This document shows positions 7,735 through 16,897 of a stretch of DNA of 64,000 nt, in pieces (the first letter of the stretch is position 1; every line of letters begins with the position of its first letter). The DNA comes from Suilimivivens sp963638365 (GTDB lineage Bacteria > Bacillota > Clostridia > Lachnospirales > Lachnospiraceae): NCBI GenBank assembly GCA_963638365.1, contig CAVHRK010000025.1, forward strand, positions 1-64,000. Reading direction: 5' to 3'. A program made the translations under genes and the position numbers. Under the pieces are notes generated by a model. It had not been told where the DNA came from. It worked only from the letters and a program-made list of their open reading frames with translations, and ran no database searches.

Positions 7735-9066
7735 CTACTTCTTTTTCTTGGCAAGCTGCATCCGGCGCATAGACTTGATGGTCTGCGTCAGAGGACGTTT
7801 GGCGGGGCAGATATAACTGCAGCAGCCGCACTCACAGCATTCCATGCCATTGTTCTTTACAAAGGCCTCTTCATCGTAATGCTCGGCATATTCCGCAAGC
7901 TTCTTCGGAACTACCCTGCCGGGGCAGACCTCCACACATTTGCCACAATTAATACATGCAGAAGGCTCCATGGCCGATACGTCATCCTTCGTCATACAAA
8001 GAAGCGCTGAGGAGGTTTTGGTCGTTGGTACTTTCAGGTCAAAAATACCAAATCCCATCATCGGTCCTCCGGAAATAATCTTTACGGGCGGCTCCTTAAA
8101 GCCCCCTGCTTCCTCCACCAGTTCTTCATATAACGTACCGATTCTCACACGGAAGTTCCGGGGATCTGCAATCGCATCTCCGGTTACCGTTACAATACGG
8201 TACATCAAAGGCTTTCCTTCCATGACCGCATTATAAATGGCAATTACCGTGTCCACATTGTTCACAATACATCCTACATCGGACGGAAGCATGGAGGAAT
8301 TGATCGCACGTCCTGTCGCCGCAAAAATCAGCTGACGCTCCGACCCCTGCGGATACTTCGTCTTCAGTGCTTTCACCGTGATCTTCGTTTCATCCTTCGT
8401 CAGATGCTTTAATCGCGTAATACAGTCCGGCTTATTATCTTCGACCGCAAGAATTCCTCTTGCATTGTCAAAAAGACTCAAAGCAATTTTCAAGCCTCCG
8501 ATCAGCTTCTCCGGCTCCTCTAACATCTTCCGGTAATCGGATGTCAGATAAGGCTCACATTCTGCACAGTTCACAATGACATATTCGATTTTATCCGGCT
8601 CCTTCGGAGATAACTTCACGGCAGTCGGGAATCCGGCGCCGCCCATACCGACAATACCGGCCTTACGGATCCGTTCAATCTTCTCTTCCTTCGTCATAGC
8701 CTGATATTCTTCGGAATCAAAGCTCAGTTCATGAGGCCATTCCACCTCTTCATATGCCCCGTCATTCTCAATGACAATACTCATCACATTGTCACCGGTC
8801 ACCACTCTGCGTGGCTCGATGCCCTTCACTGTTCCGGATACCGAAGCATAAATCGGCGCTGAAACGAAGCCCCCCGCTTCTGCAATCAACTGCCCGACAA
8901 GTACGTGGTCTCCCTTAGCAACAACGGGCTTTGCAGGCGCCCCGATATGCTGGGATAACGGATAGACAAGTTCGCCCTTCGGATCAACATCCTTAATGGG
9001 CTTCGACTTTGACATATCCTTGCCATCATAGGGGTGAATTCCCCCTGAAAACGTTAATCTTGCCAT
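7735..9066 (-). CDS. rnfC: Rnf complex subunit RnfC, NADH-binding
   Basis: 443 residues. The N-terminal part contains the Gly-rich GMGGAGFPTAVKL motif (near residue 141) of the flavin/NAD-binding domain related to NuoF, and the C-terminal part holds two [4Fe-4S] ferredoxin motifs, CINCGKCVEVCP and CCECGCCSYICP. RnfC is the peripheral subunit that reduces NAD+. First gene of the rnf operon, with AAGAAGGT upstream of ATG 9066. The promoter should lie in 9067-9180, where an 18-bp palindrome is found. Confidence 0.97.
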   Translation of the reverse strand: MARLTFSGGIHPYDGKDMSKSKPIKDVDPKGELVYPLSQHIGAPAKPVVAKGDHVLVGQLIAEAGGFVSAPIYASVSGTVKGIEPRRVVTGDNVMSIVIENDGAYEEVEWPHELSFDSEEYQAMTKEEKIERIRKAGIVGMGGAGFPTAVKLSPKEPDKIEYVIVNCAECEPYLTSDYRKMLEEPEKLIGGLKIALSLFDNARGILAVEDNKPDCITRLKHLTKDETKITVKALKTKYPQGSERQLIFAATGRAINSSMLPSDVGCIVNNVDTVIAIYNAVMEGKPLMYRIVTVTGDAIADPRNFRVRIGTLYEELVEEAGGFKEPPVKIISGGPMMGFGIFDLKVPTTKTSSALLCMTKDDVSAMEPSACINCGKCVEVCPGRVVPKKLAEYAEHYDEEAFVKNNGMECCECGCCSYICPAKRPLTQTIKSMRRMQLAKKKK

Positions 9067-9136
9067 ATCTTACCTTCTTTCTACTACGTATTCTTAATAA
9101 ATACAAACCTGTCTTAACTATACTAAATTTTTCGAT

Positions 9137-9154
9137 AAAATACTACAGTATTTT
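9137..9154. promoter_or_regulatory. 18-bp palindrome upstream of rnfC
   Basis: AAAATACTACAGTATTTT has perfect 8-bp arms around a 2-bp centre. It lies 71 bases upstream of the rnfC start in the divergent space shared with the YprB-like gene. It could be an operator controlling rnf; no regulator can be assigned from sequence. Confidence 0.4.
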
Positions 9155-9250
9155 TGAAAAATGTGTTACACTATTCTTGGGTGATTTTGAAAATTGGCAA
9201 CTAAAAAACACACAGTAGTTACTAAAATTCCCTACTAACTTATCGAATGA

Positions 9251-10369
9251 ATGGATTGTTATTTTATGAAAACAGAAGAGATCATTTTAAATAATTTTCA
9301 ATTGAAATATCCTTTGGAGCGTCTTGCCCTGCTTCCCGATATTCTGTTTCTGGATATCGAAACTACCGGCTTCTTAACCGGAAGTTCCAGCATCTATCTG
9401 ATCGGTTGTGCCTATTATGAGGATGGCAACTGGAAGATTCGACAGTGGTTTGCACAGACGCCCGATGAAGAAAGCGAGATTTTATCTGCGTTTCTTACCT
9501 TTGCAGAGCCTTATTCTTATTTAATCCACTATAATGGCAATACCTTTGATCTCCCTTTTCTTCGCAGGAAGGCAGACAAATACGGTATTCCTTATACCCT
9601 CTCCTCCAAGAAAGGACTGGATATCTTTAGGAGAATCACTCCTTATAAAAACTTTTTAAAGCTCCCTGACTGCAAGCTGAAAACGATTGAAAGCTTTCTT
9701 GGTATCCACCGTGAGGACATCTATACCGGAGGACAGCTTATTCAGGTCTATCACGACTACACGAGTTCCCATGATTATGACCTTTATCACTCGTTGATTC
9801 TTCATAATGCAGATGACATGAAGGGTATGCTGGAGGCGCTTCCGATCCTCTCCTACTATGATCTGTTTAACTGCAGCATCAAGGCAAGTAAGGCACAGAC
9901 AAACTACTATAATGATATGCATGGTGTTCCGCGCAAAGAATTGATTATCCGGTTAATCTTCGTTTCTCCCCTTCCGGTTGTGATCAGCTTTATGGGAAAA
10001 GGATGTCACTTCAAAGCCGAGGGCTACGAAGGGACACTGGTTATTCCGATTTATGAAGAGGAATTGAAATATTACTATGCCAACTACAAGGATTACTACT
10101 ATCTTCCCTTAGAGGATACGGCACTTCATAAGTCCATTGCCTCCTTCGTGGATAAGGATTACCGTGAACAGGCTACTGCACGGAACTGCTATACCCGTAA
10201 AATCTCCCTGTATCTTCCCCAGTGGAAGGTCATGGTAGAACCCTTTTTCAAACGGGACTACGACAGCAGGGATCTGTTCTTTGAGTTGACCGATGACATA
10301 AAAAAAGACCGGCAGTTGTTCTCCGATTACGCCAGTCATATATTAAATACCATTGCCTTTCAGGATTAA
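9251..10369 (+). CDS. YprB-like DEDD exonuclease-fold protein
   Basis: 372 residues. The N-terminal 200 residues match the ribonuclease H-like domain of YprB: DIETTGF (Asp35, Glu37), HYNGNTFDLPFL (Asp100) and HNADDM (Asp188/189) supply the acidic residues that bind metal ions in DEDD nucleases. The second half, about 200-372, has no motif I know. Substrate in the cell is unknown for this family. Start could be ATG 9251 or ATG 9266; neither has a strong ribosome-binding site. Divergent from rnfC and convergent with cheR, with a shared terminator hairpin. Confidence 0.8.
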   Translation: MDCYFMKTEEIILNNFQLKYPLERLALLPDILFLDIETTGFLTGSSSIYLIGCAYYEDGNWKIRQWFAQTPDEESEILSAFLTFAEPYSYLIHYNGNTFDLPFLRRKADKYGIPYTLSSKKGLDIFRRITPYKNFLKLPDCKLKTIESFLGIHREDIYTGGQLIQVYHDYTSSHDYDLYHSLILHNADDMKGMLEALPILSYYDLFNCSIKASKAQTNYYNDMHGVPRKELIIRLIFVSPLPVVISFMGKGCHFKAEGYEGTLVIPIYEEELKYYYANYKDYYYLPLEDTALHKSIASFVDKDYREQATARNCYTRKISLYLPQWKVMVEPFFKRDYDSRDLFFELTDDIKKDRQLFSDYASHILNTIAFQD

Positions 10370-10417
10370 AGCCCCCGCTGCAGTTGATTCTAAATGAAGC
10401 AAGGTTGAAATTATATA

Positions 10418-10450
10418 AAAAGGAATGTACCATTCAGGCACATTCCTTTT
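10418..10450. terminator. Bidirectional terminator between yprB-like gene and cheR
   Basis: Arms at 10418-10428 (AAAAGGAATGT) and 10440-10450 (ACATTCCTTTT) are exact complements around an 11-base loop. T runs exist on both strands, so it can serve both convergent genes. Confidence 0.8.
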
Positions 10451-10469
10451 CTTATGAATTCTTATATGT

Positions 10470-11252
10470 TTATTTTCCGGGCTTCTCATAAAAGAAGGAA
10501 CTCTTACGTTCATAACCAATCTCACGATAATTAATAATCTGCTCCGTACTTCCGATAAACAGAAATCCTCCCGGTGCAAGCGACTGATAGAACTTGTGGA
10601 ACACTTCATCCTTTGCTTCCTCCGTAAAATAAATCAATACATTACGGCAGACAATCAGATGAAATCCGTTTGCATAATCATTCTTTAACAGATTCTGCTC
10701 CCGGAATTCTACCCTGGATTTAATCTGATCCGAAATCTGATAGGACGGACCGATCTGTGTAAAGTATTTCTTCTTCAGATCATCCGGAACGGCTGCAATA
10801 CTCTTCTCATTGTATAGTCCGACTTTCGCCTTCGCAATAACCTGCTTATCGATGTCAGTTGCAATAATCTTAATCTGATTGAGTGGAAGATGTCGGGACA
10901 GAGCCATAACGAGGGAATACGGTTCATCCCCTGTAGAGCACGCCGCACTCCAGATTTTCAGATTTCTGCCAAACTTCTGAATCATTTCCGGAATAATCTG
11001 CTTATCCATAGCTTCCCACTGGTCCGGGTTCCGGTAAAACTCGGAAACATTAATGGTCAGATAATTGACAAATTCCGCAAATTTTGCTTTATCTGTCTTT
11101 AACAGATGCACATATGCCTCATAATCATTGATTCCATTCTTGGAAATCAATGCATCAATACGCCGTTTCATCTGACGCTCCTTATATGCATTCAGATCAA
11201 TTCCTGTAAGCTGAAGGACTGCTGTCTTAAAACGCTCATAATCCCATGTCAT
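10470..11252 (-). CDS. cheR: CheR-type protein-glutamate methyltransferase
   Basis: 260 residues. CheR methylates glutamates of chemoreceptors using S-adenosylmethionine. An all-helical N-terminal domain is followed by the methyltransferase domain with IWSAACSTGDEPYSL (SAM motif) and VCRNVLIYF, both diagnostic. No other chemotaxis gene is adjacent, so it is an orphan here, as is common in motile Lachnospiraceae where chemotaxis genes are dispersed. ATG 11252 is preferred over the upstream GTG since AGGAGG is 8 bases away from it and only 2 from the GTG. Confidence 0.93.
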   Translation of the reverse strand: MTWDYERFKTAVLQLTGIDLNAYKERQMKRRIDALISKNGINDYEAYVHLLKTDKAKFAEFVNYLTINVSEFYRNPDQWEAMDKQIIPEMIQKFGRNLKIWSAACSTGDEPYSLVMALSRHLPLNQIKIIATDIDKQVIAKAKVGLYNEKSIAAVPDDLKKKYFTQIGPSYQISDQIKSRVEFREQNLLKNDYANGFHLIVCRNVLIYFTEEAKDEVFHKFYQSLAPGGFLFIGSTEQIINYREIGYERKSSFFYEKPGK

Positions 11253-11290
11253 ATGCACTACCTCCTGAATTCATATTATAAAATCCAACA

Positions 11291-11326
11291 GAGCCAATCA
11301 TAAAATATAAAATTCATGATTGGCTC
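11291..11326. terminator. Hairpin between rpsA and cheR
   Basis: GAGCCAATCAT and ATGATTGGCTC pair over 11 bp around a 14-base loop. There is no long T run, so it may terminate weakly or stabilise the rpsA transcript. Confidence 0.5.
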
Positions 11327-11365
11327 CTAAATGTTCAAATATTCATCCCAAAATCCGGAATCAGC

Positions 11366-12520
11366 TTATTCTTCCTTCGCATCCTCTGCAGCGATCACGG
11401 CATCAATGTCTACTGAAACAACATCTGCATCATCTTCCTTAGCTTCTTCCTTCTTCTCAGCCGGTTCCGGAGCAAGTAATGCCCAGATGCTTAAACTGAT
11501 CTTCTTATCTGCTTCGTTAAAGTCAACAATCTTAGCAGTAACTTCGTCACCAACCTTTAATACATCAGCAGGCTTCTCAATATGTTCCTTGGAAATCTGG
11601 GAAACATGAAGAAGTGCATCTACACCCTTCTCTAATTCTACGAATGCACCAAAGTCGGTCATTCTTGCCACCTTACCGGTTACCACATTACCGACTGCGA
11701 ACTTGGTCGCCGCATCCTTCCAGGGGTTCTCATCTTCGAACTTCATGCTGAGTGCAATCTTGGTTCCGGAAATATCCTTAATAAAGGTCTTAACCACATC
11801 ACCGGGCTTAAATACCTTCTTCGGATTCTCAACTCTTCCCCAGGACATCTCAGAAATATGAAGAAGTCCGTCTGCACCGCCGATATCAATAAACACACCG
11901 AAGTCTGTTACATTCTTAACGGTTCCTTCTACGACATCCCCAATATGAATGCTTTCAAGAAGCTTCTGCTGCTTCTCCTGCTTCTCAGCTACAAGAAGCT
12001 GTCTGCGGTCACCGATATAACGTCTTCTCTTCGGGTTGTATTCACTGATTACGAATTCAATTTCCTGTCCTGCATACTTGGATAAATCCTTCTCATAGGA
12101 ATCGGATACAAGGCTTGCCGGAATGAAGATACGAACTTCATCCACGATAACACTTAAACCACCGTCAAGTACCTGGGATACTTTGGCTTTTAATACTTCC
12201 TTGTTATTGAAAGCTTCTTCAATTCTCTTGTTGCCACGATCAGCAGCAAGTCTCTTATAGGTAAGGGTAACCTGTCCCTCGCCGTCGTTTACCTTAAGAA
12301 CCTTAACTTCCATGGTATCGCCAACCTTGATGATATTGGTCAGATCCACGTTCGGCTCATTGGTGTATTCGTTTCTGGTTAATACACCGTCGGACTTGTA
12401 ACCGATGTTAAGAATTGCTTCTTCAGGCTTAACATCAATGACTGTACCTTCAACAACCTCTCCTGTATGTATTGTCTTTAATGATTCTTCCAACATTTGT
12501 TCAAAAGTTAATTCTGACAT
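11366..12520 (-). CDS. rpsA: Ribosomal protein S1-like protein with four S1 domains
   Basis: 384 residues with four S1 RNA-binding domains, roughly 15-85, 100-165, 188-258 and 273-343; the last two are the most typical (VTDFGVFIDIGGADGLLHISEMS and a similar repeat). The C-terminus is a short acidic tail. It binds mRNA on the 30S subunit or elsewhere; Firmicute S1 homologues are shorter than the six-domain Escherichia coli form. ATG 12520 has AGGAGG 9 bases upstream and lies inside the 3' end of ispH, overlapping it by 20 bases in another frame. Confidence 0.92.
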   Translation of the reverse strand: MSELTFEQMLEESLKTIHTGEVVEGTVIDVKPEEAILNIGYKSDGVLTRNEYTNEPNVDLTNIIKVGDTMEVKVLKVNDGEGQVTLTYKRLAADRGNKRIEEAFNNKEVLKAKVSQVLDGGLSVIVDEVRIFIPASLVSDSYEKDLSKYAGQEIEFVISEYNPKRRRYIGDRRQLLVAEKQEKQQKLLESIHIGDVVEGTVKNVTDFGVFIDIGGADGLLHISEMSWGRVENPKKVFKPGDVVKTFIKDISGTKIALSMKFEDENPWKDAATKFAVGNVVTGKVARMTDFGAFVELEKGVDALLHVSQISKEHIEKPADVLKVGDEVTAKIVDFNEADKKISLSIWALLAPEPAEKKEEAKEDDADVVSVDIDAVIAAEDAKEE

Positions 12521-13349
12521 AATTTTGAACCTCCTCAATAATATTGTTTGGGGTGGAAGCCCCTGCGGTAATACCCACCAGAGAAGCAGCTTTAGGTAAA
12601 TCTAAATGCAAGTCATCCAGTGTCTGTATAAAATACGTGGCAGAACACTGTTCCCGACAAATTTCGTACAGCTTTCGTGTATTGGAACTGTGCCGTCCAC
12701 CTATTATTATCATAGCATCGACTTTCGAAGCAATATCCCTTGCTTCCGTCTGTCGCTCCTCCGTTGCGTTACATATAGTATTCACAACGATAATATTGTA
12801 ACCTTTTTTTTCAAATATTTCAACTAATTCTTTAAATTTCTTATAGTTAAACGTTGTTTGTGACACGATACACAGTGTCGAATCCTGTTTTACCGGAATT
12901 TTTTCGATTTCTTCTGCGGATTCTATAACAAATGTGGGACTTTGGGCCCATCCCATGATTCCTTCCACTTCCGGGTGACCGGCATTTCCGATGATCACAA
13001 TCGGATGTCCCTCTTCACTTTCCTTCTGAACAATTTTATGAATCCGTTTCACAAAGGGACAGGTCGCATCAATACAGGTAAGCCCGTTTTCCTCAATCCG
13101 GTCATAAATCCGTTTGGGAACACCGTGGGAACGGATGACCACCGTACCCTCTTTCATGTTTTGCAGTTCTTCTTCACTGTTGATTACCCGGACGCCTTTC
13201 TTTGCAAGGTCATTCACCACTTCTTCATTATGAATAATGGGACCGTAGGTATAGATCGGACCACCTTTTTCAATCTGCTCATACACCTGCTCGACAGCCC
13301 TCTTTACTCCGAAACAGAATCCTGCGCTTTTGGCAAGCAGTACTTCCAT
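12501..13349 (-). CDS. ispH: 4-hydroxy-3-methylbut-2-enyl diphosphate reductase IspH
   Basis: 282 residues. IspH is the last enzyme of the MEP pathway and makes IPP and DMAPP with a [4Fe-4S] cluster. The three cluster cysteines are visible in AGFCFGVK (Cys12), CIDATCPFVK (near 96) and NTICNATEERQ (near 193), along with the substrate-binding motifs SHGVP and TAGASTP. Middle gene of cmk-ispH-rpsA. In many Clostridia IspH and S1 are fused into one protein; here they are separate but overlap. Confidence 0.96.
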   Translation of the reverse strand: MEVLLAKSAGFCFGVKRAVEQVYEQIEKGGPIYTYGPIIHNEEVVNDLAKKGVRVINSEEELQNMKEGTVVIRSHGVPKRIYDRIEENGLTCIDATCPFVKRIHKIVQKESEEGHPIVIIGNAGHPEVEGIMGWAQSPTFVIESAEEIEKIPVKQDSTLCIVSQTTFNYKKFKELVEIFEKKGYNIIVVNTICNATEERQTEARDIASKVDAMIIIGGRHSSNTRKLYEICREQCSATYFIQTLDDLHLDLPKAASLVGITAGASTPNNIIEEVQNYVRINF

Positions 13350-13361
13350 AGCTGTGCTCCT

Positions 13362-14018
13362 TTATTTACAAAGAGTAAGAATTGCCTGCACGACCTCATC
13401 AATGGTCATATAAGAGGAATCTACAAGCACGGCATCCTCTGCCTGCTTTAACGGAGCAATTTCACGGTTCATATCCTGCTCGTCCCTCTTTGCAATATCT
13501 TCTTCAATCTGATGAATATCACAGCTTTCACCCTTTGCGGTAAGCTCATCGTAACGGCGCCTGGCTCTTACTTCAACACTTGCTGTCAGATACACCTTCA
13601 CATCCGCATGAGGTAACACACATGTCCCGATATCGCGTCCATCCATCACAACATCATTCTGTACTGCCAGTTCCTTCTGCAACTGGGTAAGGCGCTCCCG
13701 CACCTTCGGGTTCTTACTGGTAAGAGATGCCATGTTTCCGACTTCTTCGGTACGAAGATACGGATTCACGTTCTCTCCGTTCAGAAGAACAACCTGTTCT
13801 CCATCCACATACTGAATGGTGATATGAGCTCCCTGACATTCTCTGGAAACTGCTTCTTCATCCTTCGGGTCCACCTGCTTTGAGAAAAGATAATATGCCA
13901 TGGCACGATACATCGCTCCGGTGTCCACATAAATAAATTCCTTTAACCGGGCAACCTTCTTTGCAATGGTACTCTTTCCTGCACCGGCCGGTCCGTCAAT
14001 TGCGATCTGATAACTCAT
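13362..14018 (-). CDS. cmk: Cytidylate kinase
   Basis: 218 residues, the normal length. Phosphorylates CMP and dCMP with ATP. The P-loop GPAGAGKSTIAKK is at residues 9-21, DTGAMYR near 32, and the conserved DGRDIGT motif near 125. It is the first gene of the cmk-ispH-rpsA group; the ispH start follows after 12 bases. A good promoter lies just upstream. Confidence 0.96.
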   Translation of the reverse strand: MSYQIAIDGPAGAGKSTIAKKVARLKEFIYVDTGAMYRAMAYYLFSKQVDPKDEEAVSRECQGAHITIQYVDGEQVVLLNGENVNPYLRTEEVGNMASLTSKNPKVRERLTQLQKELAVQNDVVMDGRDIGTCVLPHADVKVYLTASVEVRARRRYDELTAKGESCDIHQIEEDIAKRDEQDMNREIAPLKQAEDAVLVDSSYMTIDEVVQAILTLCK

Positions 14019-14047
14019 TGATCTGTCCTGCTTTCTTCTTTTGTATA

Positions 14048-14077
14048 GTTATAACATACCTTACTGCTATATTTCAA
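14048..14077 (-). promoter_or_regulatory. Promoter for cmk-ispH-rpsA
   Basis: On the minus strand TTGAAA (14072-14077) and TATAAC (14048-14053) are 18 bp apart, about 30 bases upstream of the cmk start. Confidence 0.55.
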
Positions 14078-14101
14078 TCAAACTTTTCACCTATATCCGT
14101 T

Positions 14102-15403
14102 TTACTTTACAAACGCCTTTAAGGGCTTTCCTTCAAACTCATGGATCGCTTCATTCTGAATCCGCAAATTCCGGCAGCCCGCACTGTATAACCAGTATTC
14201 TCCATCCTCCGGTACTTCAACCTTTACCTTCGCAGGGCTTACATCAATCACACGATCTCCTTTGAGGTAACGGTTTGCACTTTTCTTCTTTTCAAAATAC
14301 AGTCCGTCAAAGGAAACATCCTCTATATTTTCCTCGCCGATGACCGCAATGACATTTTCACTGGTACAGCTCAGGTTCTTAAACTGAATATCACGGATAT
14401 TGACCGGAAGGTAACGGTCCGGTGCCGGATTTAAGTATCCGTCATAATTGTGCTCTAAGGCAAGGAGTTCCACGGCTTCTCCGTTTCCCCACCAGTTACC
14501 GGCACGGACATGGGTATCGATCCGGACATTTTCAATCAGAATGTGTTCAATCAGTCCGGTTCCCTTCGATGCCATAAAGCAGATTCCCCGCTGGCTGTCA
14601 TAGATTACACAGTTGCTCATGGTCACATTCCGGATTATGCTATGGATGTAACCAAATACAATCGACTTCGACACCGATCGCATAATGCAGTCGGAAATCA
14701 CAAAATTCTCACACGGTCTGTCCCAGTCGGTAATCGCAGATAATGCAATGCAGTCATCCCCGGCAGTAATGTTACAACCTTTGATAATCACATTCCTGGA
14801 TCCACAGAAGTGCATTCCGTCATTATTCGGAATGATCATGTTATTCTTAATCAGCACATCCAGAATCCGGATATCCTCGCAGGCATGAAAAGACATGGTC
14901 CAGCACGGTGCGTCCTGAATCTTAATATCCTTTATGGTAATATTGTGACAATCATAAAAGAAAATGGGCTGCGTCGGACGGTTCTTAATCGGGCGGGTAC
15001 ACTCTGCCTTCTGTGCCTCAGAAAATTCCACTCCGTAATCCGGCACATCCGCAACATCCATCTCATAAAAAGCATTTCCGCTTAAATCAATCGTTCCCTC
15101 ACCGCTGATGCAGATATCCTCCTCATGCATGGCATACAAAAAGGAAACGGTCTTCTTCATTTCATTATGTACAAATCCATTATCCACATAATCTGCAAGG
15201 TTGGGAGATGCTTTCAGCACGGCTCCCTTTTCCAGATAAACCGAAGCATTCCAGATATTTAACGTTCCTGCTATATAGGTTCCCTTCGGAACTACTACGG
15301 TAAGTCCTCCCTGTTCCTTTGCTTCATCAAATACCTTCTGGATTTTTGCTGTCTCTACCTTATTCTGTTCAATTCCATAATCTGCCAGGTTCAATGTATT
15401 CAT
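14102..15403 (-). CDS. Glycoside hydrolase family 28 (polygalacturonase-like)
   Basis: 433 residues forming a right-handed parallel beta-helix, with many short repeats of the form NVIIKGCNI. GH28 enzymes hydrolyse pectic bonds such as those of polygalacturonan or rhamnogalacturonan with inverting aspartates; the motifs NNDGMHF (near residue 192) and AGDDCIAL (near 217) fit the catalytic NTD and DD sites, the first in the variant form NND. There is no signal peptide, so it likely acts inside the cell on imported oligosaccharides. ATG 15403 has AGGAGAG upstream. It is a single gene with no sugar transporter next to it. Confidence 0.88.
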   Translation of the reverse strand: MNTLNLADYGIEQNKVETAKIQKVFDEAKEQGGLTVVVPKGTYIAGTLNIWNASVYLEKGAVLKASPNLADYVDNGFVHNEMKKTVSFLYAMHEEDICISGEGTIDLSGNAFYEMDVADVPDYGVEFSEAQKAECTRPIKNRPTQPIFFYDCHNITIKDIKIQDAPCWTMSFHACEDIRILDVLIKNNMIIPNNDGMHFCGSRNVIIKGCNITAGDDCIALSAITDWDRPCENFVISDCIMRSVSKSIVFGYIHSIIRNVTMSNCVIYDSQRGICFMASKGTGLIEHILIENVRIDTHVRAGNWWGNGEAVELLALEHNYDGYLNPAPDRYLPVNIRDIQFKNLSCTSENVIAVIGEENIEDVSFDGLYFEKKKSANRYLKGDRVIDVSPAKVKVEVPEDGEYWLYSAGCRNLRIQNEAIHEFEGKPLKAFVK

Positions 15404-15510
15404 TGTAGTCTCTCCTTCTGTTGCGCTGCATCAAATCTCTATAGGATACTATATCACAACTTGAAATTAATTCTACTATCTCTTTTAAATGCAGTACAAT
15501 ATATTTGAGT

Positions 15511-15557
15511 AAAAAAAGGTGAAACTGCCATAATTTTCATATGGCAATTTCACCTTT
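15511..15557 (-). terminator. Terminator after the secreted-protein gene
   Basis: 18-bp stem with one mismatch (15515-15532 with 15540-15557) and a 7-base loop; on the minus strand it is followed by seven T. Serves the gene ending at 15581. Confidence 0.85.
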
Positions 15558-15580
15558 CAAATTGTATCCTGAACTGAATT

Positions 15581-16543
15581 TTAAATCTGGTTTACAGGAA
15601 TTCCCAATTTCCCACAGAATCCAAAGAATCCATAAAACTTCTCATCATCATTTAACAGAGAGGTAAAATCGGTTCCTGCCGGAATGGTAAACTGATATTT
15701 CACATTCTTATATTCAAATGTAATGGTTGTCGTCACATCACTTCTCTGTGCCAGAATTCCAATGATATAATCACTGATGCAGCTGTTTTTCTTTGCATCA
15801 AAGGTAACTGTTGCACCCTGATCTGCCAGACGAATCTCTCCATAAAGATTCTTTACATATACCTCGCTTGCCGGAATGGGCTGACGATATTTCACATCAC
15901 CACAGCTGCAGCGGTATAACGCCTCTCCATCCTTTTCCATGGAAGCATCCATATCCACCACCCAGTTATAATCGTGGGTATGGGAATATTCATATTGCCC
16001 ATTTCCACCCTCTAAAGAATTATTTGTTATAAGAAAAATTTTAAAATTAGAATGTACTCCGGTGTCCTCTTTAACATTATAATAGCATGGCCAATAATCC
16101 ATTCCACCAGCATCCGAATTTTCTTTATCATCTATATGCTCAATTTCGATCGTAATGCTTTGATCATCAGGATCTTTCCATGCCGCAATTGCACAACAAG
16201 CAATCGTACCTTTCGTAGTATCATCAGGATCAATTATAACTGTTGTACGCTTTGCAAAAATATAATAATAGTGATTTTGAAGATTATCTCCTTCATTAAC
16301 CATGACCTTTTTATCATTTAATGCTTGCTGAAATGCTTTAATAATTTCATCATTTGAAACATTACTTGGTAACATATCAGAAACAGCCTTTACATTATAC
16401 GGATCATCCACAATCTGATACCCGTCCGCGGCCTTACTCTCCATCGTAAGTCCCGCATTTTCAGCCAGATTTCCCGGCAGCAATCCCAGTGACAGGGTGG
16501 TTACCGCCAGAATTGCCACAATACTTTTCCATGCCTTTTTCAC
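15581..16543 (-). CDS. Secreted protein with Cys/His segment, unknown function
   Basis: 320 residues. A signal peptide is clear (basic MKKAWK, hydrophobic 8-26, cleavage possibly after the ESKAADG region). Residues of about 185-225 contain SHTHDYNW and, 25 residues later, YRCSCGDVKYR, a layout of His and CxC residues that resembles small extracellular Lachnospiraceae repeats; metal binding is possible but not shown. The central part of the gene, about 16020-16400, is markedly AT-rich compared with the flanking genes, suggesting a separate origin for that segment. No enzyme motif seen. Own terminator. Confidence 0.75.
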   Translation of the reverse strand: MKKAWKSIVAILAVTTLSLGLLPGNLAENAGLTMESKAADGYQIVDDPYNVKAVSDMLPSNVSNDEIIKAFQQALNDKKVMVNEGDNLQNHYYYIFAKRTTVIIDPDDTTKGTIACCAIAAWKDPDDQSITIEIEHIDDKENSDAGGMDYWPCYYNVKEDTGVHSNFKIFLITNNSLEGGNGQYEYSHTHDYNWVVDMDASMEKDGEALYRCSCGDVKYRQPIPASEVYVKNLYGEIRLADQGATVTFDAKKNSCISDYIIGILAQRSDVTTTITFEYKNVKYQFTIPAGTDFTSLLNDDEKFYGFFGFCGKLGIPVNQI

Positions 16544-16644
16544 GTTAAACTCCTCCTTATCTTTTCCCGCTTCATTCCCCGGAATGAACCTTATTTACGC
16601 AATACATGTATGAACTTTACAAAACAGAACAAGCCTTCCACACT

Positions 16645-16803
16645 TTAGCATTTATTATCTGCTGTTATGATACTCAGCCCTTCCCGGATCAGAATCTCTA
16701 TCAATTCCGAATCACTTTTATCCATGAACTGCTCCTGCTTTAGATGTTCAATTTCAGTTGCCTCATCTTCCGGAACAGATATGGTTATTGTTTTATATTT
16801 CAT
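16645..16803 (-). CDS. Small ribbon-helix-helix (CopG/Arc-type) protein
   Basis: 52 residues: MKYKTITISVPEDEATEIEH begins with the beta-strand pattern of a ribbon-helix-helix DNA-binding protein and continues with two predicted helices. AAAGGAGT lies 7-8 bases before the ATG at 16803. It is divergent from a second RHH gene at 17062. A TATAAT at 16925-16930 on the minus strand may drive it, flanked by TTCACT repeats. Confidence 0.7.
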   Translation of the reverse strand: MKYKTITISVPEDEATEIEHLKQEQFMDKSDSELIEILIREGLSIITADNKC

Positions 16804-16897
16804 AGCTGGACTCCTTTACTGCAGTTTTCCGGAAATTCAGTTCATATATTTAATATGCTGTTCCTGATAAATTATTTATCCAGCTTACTGCTTAAGG

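Noticed and set aside
9137..9154. CopY/BlaI or Rex operator
   Set aside because: The palindrome matches neither TACAnnTGTA nor the Rex consensus well; kept only as an unassigned palindrome.
13500..14018. Possible fusion of IspH with S1 as in other clostridia
   Set aside because: The ispH stop codon and the separate rpsA start are both clear, so they are not fused here.
14048..14077. Riboswitch in the cmk leader
   Set aside because: The leader is only about 30 bases after the promoter and has no conserved structure.
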